Source: Rhea pennata
Taxonomy: Eukaryota > Chordata > Aves > Rheiformes > Rheidae
Assembly (NCBI RefSeq): GCF_028389875.1
Contig: NC_084682.1
Span: 7,450,001-7,514,000, forward strand
Direction: 5' to 3'
DNA: 64,000 nt
Shown: positions 1 through 15,200 of the stretch, one piece after another
Position numbering within the stretch: position 1 is the first letter of the stretch
How the letters are laid out: each line of letters starts with the position of its first letter
Notes under the pieces: model-generated
Database searches by the model: none
What the model saw: the letters and a program-made list of their open reading frames with translations, nothing else
Told to the model about the DNA's origin: nothing
Translations under genes and position numbers: made by a program

Positions 1-176
1 AGGAGGTGTAATAGCTTGACTGCTCTTAATAGCAGTATAATTGTGTAAAGTCATCAGAGTAACATGGAGTCAAACTGTAGATTTAGCTTTGTCCCTGAAG
101 TGTAACTGCTTGTGAAATTTTTGCCCTATGTAGCATCGAATTATAGATGTGTCCAAATACCTAGGGCAAAGAATGA

Positions 177-3346
<3,170 letters not shown>

Positions 3347-3515
3347 AGAACTGATGATAGAGAGGAATTGCAACTTCCTTAATTTATTAAGGCATCATGT
3401 CACTTTACGACTTCTGATTCAAAGCTCATGCTTTGATTGAAGTCTGTCTGTATTAGTTAAAAGATTGTCGCCAATGCAGATGCTAATCATCAATAAAACA
3501 GCCTCATTTTTTCAG
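3347..3515 (+). terminator. MDH2: MDH2 3'UTR and poly(A) signal
   Basis: A short 3'UTR of about 170 nt ends with AATAAA at 3492-3497. Cleavage is expected about 15-20 nt further on, where a T-rich stretch follows. A 7-bp perfect inverted repeat with a 2-nt centre (3377-3392) lies in the UTR and could form a small hairpin. Confidence 0.85.
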
Positions 3516-4260
3516 CGTTATCAGCCACAGTTGTCCTAATATGCTTGTCTTTGGAGGTGGAAGCTGCAGGTGTCTGAAAGGTTATCGGTTCCAATAGTAA
3601 TGAAATACCAGGCTTTTGAAATGAGTGACCCGGTTATTAGATCTTGTAAATAAGAATTATCCTAGGGCATTCCTTTGCATAAGAGAATATAATAGTATGG
3701 ACTGAAAGCAATGGACACTTCAGAACTAAAAGTCTGAAGTTATGTTTAGTGTTTAAAACTTTTTTTTCCTCAAATCATGAGATCTTAAAATATATGCCTG
3801 CTCTCTGAACAGAGATGATAGAGCAAGAGGGGCTTCTCTCGCGTAAGAAATTCAGTCAAGTCAATCCTTGTGCTGATTTCAGGCCTCCTTATTTTCACTG
3901 GTTTGTGAAAGTTGCAAAATCTACCTTTTAAGTAAAGGTTAGCGTTTCTTACCTCTTTAAGCAACTTCTATCCAAAAAACTTAACTCGTGAGTGAAAGTA
4001 AGCAACACCAAAACTGCACTGCAATTGTAACTGCTGTTGTGCATCCAGCCTGTAATTTTGAAATGGGTAGTATCCACATGACCTGGGTGCTCAGTTATTC
4101 TGCAGTTCCTCTGAGCATGGAGCTGTGCTGCTTTTTGTGTTTGCTTGAGTTACTTGTTCAGCACAGCAGCCAAGAAACCAGATGTAATCAAATAAGATCA
4201 AGGCAGGGTGAAAAGCCTTGTGAGAGGAAAAGCTTCCAGTCAAATGATCCAAGAAGTGTG

Positions 4261-4308
4261 TTTCTTTTTCTTTCTTTCTTTCTTTCTTTTTTTTTTTTTT
4301 TCTTTTTC
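4261..4308. repeat. (CTTT)n / poly-T simple repeat
   Basis: TTTC units followed by a run of T. It is a low-complexity pyrimidine tract with no evidence of function. Confidence 0.9.
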
Positions 4309-7000
4309 CAGGGGGTGGCATTGCCCCTGTTTGTTAGGTTGTTTTGCCTTAATCTCTTATGTAATTTGACTTGAAAGAATCAGTAAAAGAGCACAGCAGT
4401 TGAAATGTCAGTCCTGCTGTAAGGAAGTAATAAAATGATAAGAGTGACTTCTTTCTAGCTATGAACAAAAGCCTTGATTTAGCATCTAGATAGACTTTGG
4501 TTACGATCATCCTCTTGTGAATATAAAAATAAATGTCTGCAAGAAAATGGTGATGACAAGCTCAGCTGCTGACTTCTTTCAAGGTAAGCTTTAATGAAGG
4601 AAGCTATTAATTCACTCTTCTTCCATGCTCTGTGGGCTGCTTACCCTATTGCTTTGAATTGCTCTAATCCACGTAGGTTGAATTCTAAGCTGAATTCCAA
4701 TACAGACTGTATTTTGATTAGATGAGGGAAGTGCCAAAGCCCAGCATCTCTGGTTGAATTAAGAGGAGCGTTAGTCTGAGCAAGAGCACCTTGTGTAGAA
4801 GCTTCTCTTAAGGAAGAGACCCAGAGGTAATGGATACTGGTGGTGTCTTACTTTTTTTATTAGTATCCTTTTTATGAGTTTTTGAAGGTGTTTACAGTTC
4901 AAATACAGCTTGTTGATCTAGTTTATTGTTCTGAACTCTTCTGATAACACAATTGTCATGCCGTTTAATAGGCACGGAATAAAATGCTTGGCGCTCTCTG
5001 CCCTCTAGAGTGTGTAGGGAAGAGAAGCCAGCAAGCAGTTCAATGCATCAAAGCTTTGTTTCATTATAGAAATAGTAATGAAATGGAAGTGTCAGCACAT
5101 TACTCAGTAGGCTTGGGCCAAAGTAGTTGTTAGGTGGTATTAATAATCATGGGAAAATGGATCACAGTTTGGAGGGGGGGAGGGAGGGAAGGAGTATATG
5201 GCAACTGAAGGATTTCTGAAGAGGGAATGGCCACCCAGACCTAGTAAATGCAGTATGAACAGCTGTGTTCAAAACAAGGATAAGTGGAAAGCATGTGGCA
5301 GACTCCTATCAGCAACCTGCTTTATTGTGTAGAGATCCTTTCAGGCCTGTCAACAGTTTTGTATCCAGAAGTAGGCAACGTGGGTTATTTAAAACCAGGA
5401 TGATTGTTCATCAGCTGGAGCCAGTGGTCTGCAGTGAGGGCTGCTCCCTCAGCATGTGTCCCCCGGTACCCAGCTGGCCTAAGTAAGGGGAGCTCCTGAC
5501 ACAGCCTTAAAACAAACCCTGGGCTACTGGAAAAACCTTAGCTTGTAACCAGGAGGGAAATAATACCCACTTGTTCTAGTCTTGCTATTTTAAACAGAGC
5601 AGATTTCTGAGGGGGGTTGTTCTGTATGGGTTTTCTTGTTGTTTTGGGGGGGTTTTTTGTATTTGAGGTTCACAACATAGCTTCGGTCATTCCATCTTTT
5701 TCTTGTGTCAGCAGTCCAAATCCAGCAGAATGTGGGGATTTGCAGGAACAAGCAGAAAGCTGCTTTGCTTATTACAGTAGGGACTCGGGGACAGTACGAG
5801 TATGTGGAGCTGAGGCGGAAGGAAGAAGATTACTTCCCAGGACCTGCTGACTGGCAGATTCTTCAGGGTCTCCTTCAAATCCCCTTTATGATAAGATAAT
5901 TTTTTCTGTTTGTGTCCAAATCCCATGCCTCTTGCTTGGAACAGGGTTGCAGCTGTTCCCTCTGGCTGGAAGTCAGCTCTCCTTTTGCTGAAATGAGACA
6001 CTCTTCTTGAGGCTTTCTGCAGCAGAGAGAGAGGCCAGGAGGAGGATGGTGGCTGAAGGTGAGAAATTAACTTACGTAGAATGTCCTCTGCTTGGCCAGA
6101 CGCGCTGTCCAGCTGGCCCAGGATCGCAATGAGGACTGAAGGCTTTAGGTAAGTGCAGGATCATCCCACCCCTTCTCTCCCCTCTGCACTCCGGTCTCTT
6201 CCCTCGCTTGCTCTCGTCGTCACTGGGAAGTATGAGGTTCGTGTCCCCGAGCAGCCCCTGAGCAAGCGAGTCTGGCACGGGGAATTTGCACTTAGCTGTT
6301 GCTCCCTTGAGAGAGATTCCCTAGCGGAAGAAGGGAATCTGGCAGCAGCGCGCCTCAGTGATAGCAGAAATGGGAATTAATCGAGTGTGCCTAATCAGCT
6401 GACGCTTTGCCCTGGAAGTCATTTCCTAGCGCTACATCTCTAACGAGACACACGACCTTCATCCTGCGTCCCGTTGCGTACTGCGGCGTAGCCTCCTGGC
6501 TGAGCCACGGCGCTGGCGCCGGCCGCCACCGCTTCCCACCGCCCGCGGAGGCGAGTGACGGGGCTGCCGTGGCCGGGCCCGGGGGGAGGCCACGAGCCGC
6601 TCCGCTCTCCTGCTTCCGCCCCGCTTCCCTCTGGTCTGCTCCGTCTCCCGATCTTCGGGATGTCAGGATCTGGTGTAACGCTCCCGTTGCCGGAGACCGG
6701 ACCGACTCCGACATGAGCCGAGGCATCCTCCCAGCAAAGGGCGTGCTGCCGCGCGGAGGCCGACGGCCGGGGAGATGGGGTTCGTCTTACCCGCTGCCTC
6801 CCTTCCCGAAGGGCACGTGTCGGCTCCTGTTCTCCCGCCTCTCGCGGCGCCTGGCTCCCAGAGGAAACCGGGAGCGTCCACGTGCAGTGCGCCTGGCTTT
6901 GCTGGAAGAACTTAGGCTTTTTGTAGGAAGAAGGAGCTTTTATCCACGTATACAACGGAGGAAGGGGGAGCTGTTTTCAGGGAAAACATTTAAACTATGC

Positions 7001-7023
7001 CCCCCCCACACACACACACACAC
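7001..7023. repeat. C run followed by (CA)n
   Basis: Seven C residues lead directly into alternating CA. It is a short microsatellite in the intergenic region. Confidence 0.85.
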
Positions 7024-7170
7024 CTTGGGAGGGGGGGAAAGGAGGAGAGAAACTTCCCGGGCTTCTCAGAGCCAGGAGGAGAAGCATACCCCTAGTTTGT
7101 CGCGGGGTTCAGTCGCTCCAGCCATGTAGATTTAGGGAGCCGTGTACCCATTTTTACTAAGCAGATTTTT

Positions 7171-7380
7171 GTCTAGATGGTCTTTAACCATCTGACGCTT
7201 TCCGCTGCACCATCTTTTATGTAAATGAAGATGCCTCCTCCTTTCCAGGCAGCTCGGCTCAGCTCTGCAGCGCAGATGTTAAGATTCAGAGGAGATGCAT
7301 ATTAAGAGTAATAAATAGAGATATTCCAGATGGCCAGATGTCAGGTCACTTGATCCCACCTGCCACTTCCATGCAGCTGG
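7171..7380. promoter_or_regulatory. Candidate enhancer: E-box and POU-like cluster
   Basis: Within about 200 bp there are several E-boxes (CATCTG 7189, CAGATG 7273, 7327 and 7335, CACCTG 7357, CAGCTG 7374). Two POU-like AT-rich octamers are also present (ATGTAAAT 7219-7226 and ATGCATATTA 7295-7304). A 7-bp inverted repeat AGATGGT/ACCATCT spans 7175-7193. Neural bHLH plus POU clustering would fit a neural gene such as SRRM3, but this is inferred from motifs only. Confidence 0.3.
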
Positions 7381-10123
7381 GGCAATGTGATGAAGTACGA
7401 GAGAAGATAAAAAGAGAAGAAAAGCAACTGGCAAACCTTCTGGCTAGGCTATTTCACGGTGATCAGCTGTGGTCCCAGGGTGGCTTCGAACTGAATGACT
7501 GCAGGGGCTGAGTGCAGCCTGGCAGCATGGTGTCCCTGCTCCGTTCTTACTTCTGGGAAAACTCTCTTCCCTTCCTGGAGCACTGTGTTCATCTCTCTAA
7601 TCGCCCTGTGCTTTGGGGGCTGTCAGCGCCCGCCCCTACGTGGAGCCAGCCAGACCTGTGCCTGCGGTCGCCGCCGGAGCCCTAGACCGCGGGGGCACGT
7701 GCGGCGGGAGGGGCAGCTCTCTGGGAGTAACTGCTCGTGCAGTGTCCCAGTCTGCAAGGAGACTTAACCCTGCAGCACAACCCAGCGCAGGTCTGTGGTC
7801 TGCTGCTATCGAGCCAGAGCCCCGTTTCCTCCCGCCGGGCTCAGGGCTGCGGGAGCCGGGAGATGGCAGCAGCAGCTTGCCTTTGGGCAGGGCTGTCCCC
7901 AGGCAGCCGGGGACGACCGCTGCCATTTCCGTGATATTTAGGAGAAGGGGAAACAATAACGGGGTGACATTTGGGTGCAGCCTCTGCCTCGCCATGGCTG
8001 GCTGGCTTCCCTTCCCTTCCCACGTGCCGGCACGCGACCGGCCTCTCCGGCGGCTGGAGGGAGCTCGCGGAGGCGGCGCGGCGCCGTGGCCAGGAGTGCC
8101 AGCGCTCAGCCCTGCTCCCCCCGATTTACTGCTGCTCGCAAACCCCAGCGGCTTTGTGCCACCGATCCCCTTTCGGGTGCTTGGTGCTTTATGCACTGGG
8201 CCTGGCGGGTGCCTCGCAGCACCTGCTCCCTCTTGGTTTCCCCCGGCCAGACCTGGCGCCCAAGCCCGTCCACCGTTGCAGCACCTCTCGTGGGCCCGCG
8301 GTGGCCCCGGGGCTTGGGCTGAGCTCTCTGCTCTGGGCAGAGCATCTCCAGCCCGTGGCGGCTGCGGGGAAGGAGCCCCGAAGGGAAGGGGCACAGGCCC
8401 TCGGAGGGGGCCAGGCGCAGCCGGGGGGATGCGCGGCAGCGGCAGTGCAGCCCCTGGGTCGGCTTCCTGCTGCTCGGGAAACGGAGCCCGCTAAGGGGAA
8501 AGGGCCGGGAACCATCTCAGCTGCCGTTTCTGCTTTGCAGAGGCCTCTTGGCTCCCCCTCCCTCCCTCCCTCCCCGCTCTCTCCTGCTTGGCCGCCGGCA
8601 CCGTTAAATCACCACCTTTGCATTCGCTCATCTTGATTTACTAAAATGCCTGGGAGCTCTCGCTTCCCTCCTGGGTGCCTCGGAGCAGATTTGGAGCGCG
8701 GCGCCGAGGCGGGAGGGTTTGTTTGCATTTACAGGGAAACCTGTTAATAAAGGACACCGAGGGGACTGCTCTTTTCCTGGCTGCCGGAGCAGATGGCTGG
8801 ATAACGCAATGTGATTAATATGCAGGGACTCCTGCAGGGGCTGAGATTTTATTGCCTGCCAGGAGAGGTTAGCGCACGGGGGCCGAGCCTTGCTGTGGCT
8901 TGGCCCTTCCCGGGCATCTGCCAGCTGAGGATCTCGGGGCACACGGGAGCCCTCGGCAGCCCTGGGACCTGTCAGCCTTAGCCGCGGGCAAGGCGGTGTG
9001 AGCCGAGCACGGGAAAAAGCGTGTACGAGGGCTCCAGTAAAGGTCCCCGCTCGGACCGCTCTGCACCGCTCCGAGGAGCGACCAAACATGAGCATGGAAG
9101 AAAATCCACCGAGGGCTGCAGCTCCTGCAGCCCCCTCCTGCCGCGCCCCTGCCCCTGCGCCGCTTCCCTTCGCTCCGCCGCCTCCGCTGCCTTTTCCCGT
9201 CTCGTTAGGACCCTCGCTGGCTAACGCGAGGCTGCCGAGTGCCACCAAAGTCAGAGCCGGGCTTTGATCAACAGCATATTGCTTTTGCCTTGCTAACCGC
9301 ACGCTGCGCGTGCCGCGGCACTGCCGGCTTCCAGCGCCCTTTCTTGCGTGTCACGAGGAAGCTCGCGGAGATTTTGAACCTCAGTGTGAATCTTTGCAAT
9401 TAGGCCTGTTCTGACGCCTGCCTTGTTTGATCTCCTTTAATTATTTATTGCATTATTTTTCCTTCCCGAGCCCTCTGTGTCTTTCAAGTGATTATTTTCT
9501 TCCGCTCCCGCTCAGCTGCGGCTCTCTCGCTCTGTCTGTTTTGTTGCAATTAATGTTCCTTCTGCCCGGCTGTTTTGTCTCTCTCCACCTTTTGTTCTCG
9601 GTGCGATCCTTCCCCTTCGCCTTCGCCTCCCGCCGCGCTCGCAGCCCGGCTCCCCCCCCCCCGCGCACGCTGCCCGGCACGTTTTCTTGCTATTTTCCTC
9701 CTTTTCCTCACTCGCTGGCCATCGCCTTTCCCCATCGCCCCCGGGGCTGTTGCCGGCATCCGGCGGCTGCGCCGGCCCCGCGGCCGCCCCCGAGACGGGA
9801 TTTGGCTCCCGCCGCCCCCGTTTTGCAGCCGGGCGCGGGGAGGGGGGCAGCGGCCCCGGGCACGCCGCGGGCAGCATCCTTTCCGGGACGGCGTCCGTCC
9901 CCGGCTGCGCCGCCGGCTGGGGCCGCGTCCGGGGCCGGGCTGCCCGGCGGGGGGATGCCGGCGCCGGAGGCGGCGCCCCGGATTTCGGGCGGCTTCAACC
10001 CCCTCTCGCAGGCGAGTTCGGCCCGCGCGGACCGAGCCGGTTCGGCTGCCGGGCGGCGCGGGCCGCCGTCCCGCGGGGGAGGCCGCCGCAGGCCGGGCTG
10101 CGGGAGCCGGGGCGGGGGGGGAG

Positions 10124-10175
10124 CCTATTGTTGCAGCCTATTGTTCCGGCCTATTGTTCCAGTCTATTGTTCTGC
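10124..10175. repeat. Four-copy 13-bp tandem carrying SOX-like motifs
   Basis: Copies start at 10124, 10137, 10150 and 10163, exactly 13 bp apart, and each contains CTATTGTT. On the minus strand this reads AACAATAG, which matches the SOX-family core AACAAT. The array is an AT-containing island inside extremely GC-rich DNA upstream of SRRM3. Confidence 0.7.
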
Positions 10176-10758
10176 TGCGGCTGGTGGAGAAGCCCCACGT
10201 GGCCTGGAGCGACACTCCGGCCGGCTCCCCGGCTCCCGCCTCCAGGAGCCGCCTTGGGCTTCTGCCCCCGGGGCCGCTCGTCCCCCCGGAGCTGCCCCCT
10301 CCGGCGCCGCGGGAATCGGGTTGGGGGCGGCTGCCCCGCGCAGGGCGCCCGCCGCGGGGACGCAGCCTCCCTCGCCCTCTCCGAGGATAACCAAGCAGCT
10401 ACGGGTACTGGTTGCAGCCGCCCCGGCACTGCCCAGCCGCGGCCCCCCCGCGGGCTCACCGGGGCCGTTTTGCCCCGATATCTGTCTTTCCACCCAGTTT
10501 CCCCCCTTCCGTTTCCCTCGGCGAGGGGGAGGCTCGTGCAGGCGGCTGCGGTGTTAGAGCCCCCCACGGGGGTCCTGCGTACGGGACGCTGGCAACTCTC
10601 CACGCGCTGGATTTTGGATGCTCCCGAGGGCCCGTGTGAGGTGTCTCATGGAGGGGGCCGCGGACTCAGCGGACTTCTTCTCAAGGCACTTGCTGAAACG
10701 CCCCGAATCACCCCTCAGCTCCCAAAGGAAAGTCTGCTGGAAGGCAGCGTGGGAGCTG

Positions 10759-10826
10759 CACACGCATGCGTGCACATGCACGCATGTATGTACATGTGTG
10801 TGCATGCGTGTGCATGTGCGTGGACA
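10759..10826. repeat. Alternating purine-pyrimidine (TG/CA-rich) tract
   Basis: A degenerate run of CACGCATGCGTG-like units keeps purine-pyrimidine alternation for about 65 bp. Such tracts can adopt Z-DNA. No other function is visible. Confidence 0.6.
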
Positions 10827-11869
10827 TCTGCAGCAGCCGCCACCTGCCCCGTGCAACTCGCATCCTCCTTCAGCCCCTCCGTGGGGACAGGCAGCAAATT
10901 TTAACGTGGCCTTGCAGCACCAGCAAATTTAACTCCAGAAGAGGCCAATGAATAATAAAACACCCGCCGCTGGGGTGCTGGTTTTGCAGAGCGGCCTTTA
11001 GAAAACAAACCCGAGCGGGCATTTCACCCTGGCGGAAACTGCCCGGCGGGGACACGTCCCCGAGCCGCTCGGCCCCGCCGGGAGCAGCCCCGGCAGCTCG
11101 GCTCCCCCCAGCCCCGCCGCCTCGAGGGGCTGCTGAGCCCCGGCGGGAGCCCCAACCTCCTCCTCTTTAATTTTGTTTTTAGCATGCGCTCCCGGCGAGG
11201 CCGAGGGCAGGGTCCAGGCGGGATGCAGGTGAGCAGACCCGAGGCGGGGTGGCTCCACGGCTGGGGGTGCGCGGTAGGATGCGGCCGGCCGAGGCAGGGC
11301 CCCGGAGCAGGCGGCCCCAAGCAGCACGAGTTTGCCGGGTCTCAGCGTGCTGGCATTGGTCCCACCGCCGTGCCGGGCGCCGGCACTTCGGTGAGGAGCT
11401 CTGGGCCCCAGCAAAAAGTGGGGCTGCCTTCACCTGCCCCCGCCTCATAAATCCACTTTCCTCCCTGATTTCTGCAGGCACTTGGGGATTTCTCTTTGCA
11501 TATATTGGCTTATTTTGGTACTTTCATTTTTTTTTTTATGCGTAATTTTGCCCTGGGGGCGTGTTGGTGCTGTGGTGCCTCAGTTTCCCCGAGTCCCAGC
11601 AGGGATGCCCCGGCCGAGGAGGGGGGCCAGCTGTGCCAGGGGCTGGGGGGGCGGCAGAGGAGGGGCCGAGGGTCCGGCAGGATGGGCGCCCGGGTGGGGG
11701 GGCAATGTGCAGTGCTGGGAATGGGGGGCGTATGGGGGGCAGAGGGATGTGGGGGGGGGCTCTAGGGGGGTGTAGGGTGTTGATGCGGGATGGGGCGCAG
11801 AGGGGTGTAGGATGAGTCTGGGGGGTCTCTTTGGGGGGGTGAGGACGTGGGATAGCTGGGGGTTGCTAT

Positions 11870-12201
11870 GAGGGGCAGGGGGAGTGGGGGGGCTGGCGGG
11901 CGGGGGGGGCGCGGGGCGCGGGTGGGGGCGCGGGAGGGGCGCGGCGGCGGCGCCCTCCGCCCGGCAGGCGGCGCTGGCGGCGCGGCGGCGGCGCGCTGGC
12001 GCGGCCGGGGCGGCTCGGTGGCGCGGAGCTGTCCAGCACTTCAGCAGGGGCCGCGCCGGGAGGGGCCGCGAGCCGGGGCCGGGCCGCGCCGGGCCGAGCC
12101 GGGCCGAGCCGGGCCGGGCGGCGGCGGGAGCGGGGCCGCCCCGAGCCGCGGCGGCGGGGCCGAGGCCGAGGCCGAGGCGGCAGCAGGAGCTGCGGCGCCA
12201 G
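11870..12201 (+). promoter_or_regulatory. SRRM3: Candidate SRRM3 CpG promoter and noncoding exon 1
   Basis: This is an extremely CpG-rich block. It ends in a sequence that reads as a first-exon donor, GCGCCAG then GTGAGG, with the junction after 12201. The SRRM3 start codon at 23973 lies in an exon with its own acceptor, so an upstream noncoding exon is required, and this is the best-looking candidate seen. The transcription start is not resolvable; other CpG-rich blocks at 9.6-10.5 kb or near 23 kb could serve instead. Confidence 0.35.
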
Positions 12202-15200
12202 GTGAGGCGCGGCCGGGCCCGGGCCTGGCTCAGGGGCCGCACCGGGCCGGGGGTGGGGGTGGGGGGGGACACGGAGGGTGTCCGGGCCCCGGGGGGGTCG
12301 GTCGGGCCGCGGCGGGTGTCCCGGGCCCGGGGTGTCCTTGCCCCCGGGTGTCCCGTCCCCGGGGTGTCCCCGTCGCCGGGAGCGGTGCCCCGAGGCCCAG
12401 GGGTGCCCCAGGCCCGGGGAGGGCGGGGGGAGGCGACCGGAGGGGGACGGAGACGGGCAGAGGCGTCGCTGCTGGGAGAAGAGGGCTGCGAGGCGGCAGC
12501 GAGGGACCTGCCAGCGCCGGCTGGTGCCCGGCTCCCGCTGCAGGCGGTTGGGATGGGAAGGGCTGAACGGCAGCGAGACGCCGAACCGGAGGCTGCGCGC
12601 GCCGAAGCGGCGTGGGGTGCAGGTGAGAGCCGGGGAGACGCCTCTGCGGGGGAGAGCTTGCTCGGGGAGCCCCTCGCTGCTGTAGCCCCCCACCGCCCCC
12701 GGGAAGGAAACCGCGTGGCTCTGGCGGGTGAGGCTCCGAAGCGCTGCCGCGGGGCCGGAGAGGGGCCGCGGGGCCGGAGGGGGCGCGCAGCCCTTCCTCG
12801 GCGCTTCCCGAGCAGCTTGCACAGCTGTTTTCAGGTTCGGGAGATTGGTCCCTGGGTGCTTCCGTGCAGCGTGCCGGGCTTGGGGAGCCGGTGGCGAGGG
12901 GTCGGGCAAAGGATGGGGATGGGGGATGGCAGATTTTGGACACTCAGGGTCTTTGCTCACTCAGAGCAGAGAGGCATCTGCCTTGGGAATTTCGGTCTGG
13001 CTCTGGCTTGCAGGTTGCTTTGCTTGTCTATGCTCTTGCTGATGCAGAGGATTTGTTTTGGGGCTGTGCAGGGGGTGACTAGTGTTTAAGGCTCTCCGGA
13101 CCTAGAATTTAATGGTGGTGAATGCAGAAGACTTTTGGCAGTGGGTCTCAGTTGCTCGCCCACTGGCTAATCCCCTTGCGCCGGTCCCTGGCCCCACATG
13201 GGCTGCGGGCTCCTTGCGGGCAGGAGGTACAAGAGAGGAGCCGGAGAGCGGCGTGTGCCGCTCTCTGGGGAGCGAGCGGCAGACAGCGGAGGGTGTTGGT
13301 AAGACCGTGTACGTTGTACGAACCCGCAGCACCCCTTGCTCCTGCTCGCCTCTGCCCTTCCTTTCCGCCGAGGATCCCTAGCTCAAAGCAAAGCTGGTGT
13401 GCTGCCGCTCTCACGCGGCTCGCGTGCGTTTGTCTGTCCTCCTCAAAAGCCCAGACCTGCAGCCCTGTGTGAACTTCCAGCCCCCCGTGTCCCCGTCTTT
13501 CCTCTCCTCGCGGCGGCACCGGTGCCAAGTGCCTCCCTGCTCCTCATGGCAGCTCGGCCACGCGCGATGCTTCCTGGGGGAGCTCCGGAGCGGGCTGCAG
13601 GCACCGGCGGGCAGGATGCCATCTCTGCCCCAGGGCCGGGAGCAGCTTCGCCTCCCCTGCCGGCGAGGGCAGACCTTGGTGGCTGCCCTGCTGCTCCAGA
13701 AAGCCGTCCTGGGAGGGCTGCGCCTCGCCCACTCGTGGGAACCTGGTCCTTCACATGGTGGCCCGGTTTCCCTCGGCGGTGGCAGCTCTGCGAGCAGAAT
13801 GGGTTGGCTCAAGGCAGCGTTTATTTACTACAGTGCAGGGAGATGGCAGGGAGAGGCGGGAGCTTTTGAAGGCAGAATTTTGTTGGCTTGGAGGGGAGCA
13901 CTGAGCTCTCGCTGGCTGTTTGGGAGGTGCTGAGCAGGGGCTTTTGCCAACGGACAGGCTGCTTTTCCCCCAGGGCGCTGAGCTGCCGGCAGCCGTGGGC
14001 AGTGGGTGCCCAGCTCGGCTTTGCGTCCCGTGGGCATCCCCCTGCCTGCCTGTGCTTCCCACGTCGCTCAGTGCCAGCCTCCCCCAGCCCCATCCTGCCC
14101 TTCCTCACCGGATCCCTGCCCTGAACCGTGAGCGGGAGGTTGGCTTTGTCCCCGGCACCGAGGGGATGGTGCTTTCCCTTCTGAGCGAAGCGCTGCCTGA
14201 CCCCAGCACGACTGCTTTGGGATGATTTGTTTTGCCTTCTGGGAGTCCCACATGTTTGGTGGGACATTGGGCACCTCTAAACTTGCTTTCGACTGTCTCC
14301 TGTGTTCATGCGACAGCGCGAGGAGGGATGCAGTAACTCCCTGCTAGGAACTGAGGCATAATATGAGTTTTTCCCATTCCTGGATCTCCTCCCTGTAGGG
14401 AATATCGATCCCCAGCTGCCCCTTTCCATGTTAGCTCTGACCAAGCCCTGCACATCCTTGGCTGGCCGGTGCATCCCCATCGCCTTCCCGTGTGCAAGGG
14501 CCAGCTCCGCTGCCTGCGGGTGCACGGCAGGGCATGTGGGTCCTGGGAGGCGCTGACCCAGAGGGGCGAAGCCCGGTCTTCACTCGCTATTTCTCTGGGC
14601 AGGAGCTGCTGTTGGGCTCTGGATAGGAGTGGGCTTGGTGGTGGAAGGCTCTGCTTGGCCTCAGAGCAGGTGGGAAGAACGTTTCTGGATGGAAACCTTC
14701 CCAGCGGTGTTAGCCCAGCGCAGGGCACTGCTGCCCTCCCTGCCCTTAACGCAAGCCTTGGCACCGTGCATCAGCACACGGCGGGGCCAGGGACTGTCCG
14801 GATGATCCGTGGGGCAACTGAGGGATGGAGCTGGGGCTGACTTGGGGCATCTCCGGGCCTGGAAAGCCTTGAGCAGGCAAAGCTCTGGCCATCGTTGGTA
14901 GGAAGGGGCTGGACAGGGAGCCCTGGGCTCTGCCCTGTGCAGAAAGCCTGATGCTGGGGGGCCTCAGTGGAGACCCTCTGGGTGAGGATGCAGATGGGCC
15001 TGTTCAGCAGCAAATGGGCCTGGCTGGAGGCATCGCACGTTGGTGCAACCAGCCCGAGGAGCCAGAGATGAGCTCAGCCAGGGCACCCCGAACCAAGGAG
15101 CACCCTGCGGGCTCCTGCGTGGCCGACACCGGCTGAGCCGGAGGGGCCGGCGTGAGCTACCTGGCGTCGCGCAAAGCCCTTCCGCTTCCTTCCCATCCCT

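Larger units (their letters stand above)
3516..11869. other. MDH2-SRRM3 intergenic region
   Basis: No coding gene is supported here. The first 3 kb are AT-rich with a pyrimidine simple repeat. From about 6.4 kb the DNA becomes CpG-rich in blocks (about 6.46-6.90, 7.6-8.5 and 9.6-10.55 kb). Such blocks could be upstream promoters or enhancers of SRRM3. Long open frames in these blocks have no recognisable family signature and look like GC-driven artefacts. Confidence 0.6.

Noticed and set aside
9427-10904. Overlapping ORFs of about 270-405 codons on the + strand
   Set aside because: Pro/Ala/Arg/Gly-rich translations in three overlapping frames of a CpG-rich block. They are composition artefacts.
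11866-13089. Long ORFs on both strands around the candidate SRRM3 promoter
   Set aside because: Extreme GC content removes stop codons, and both strands are open together. No conserved protein is recognised.
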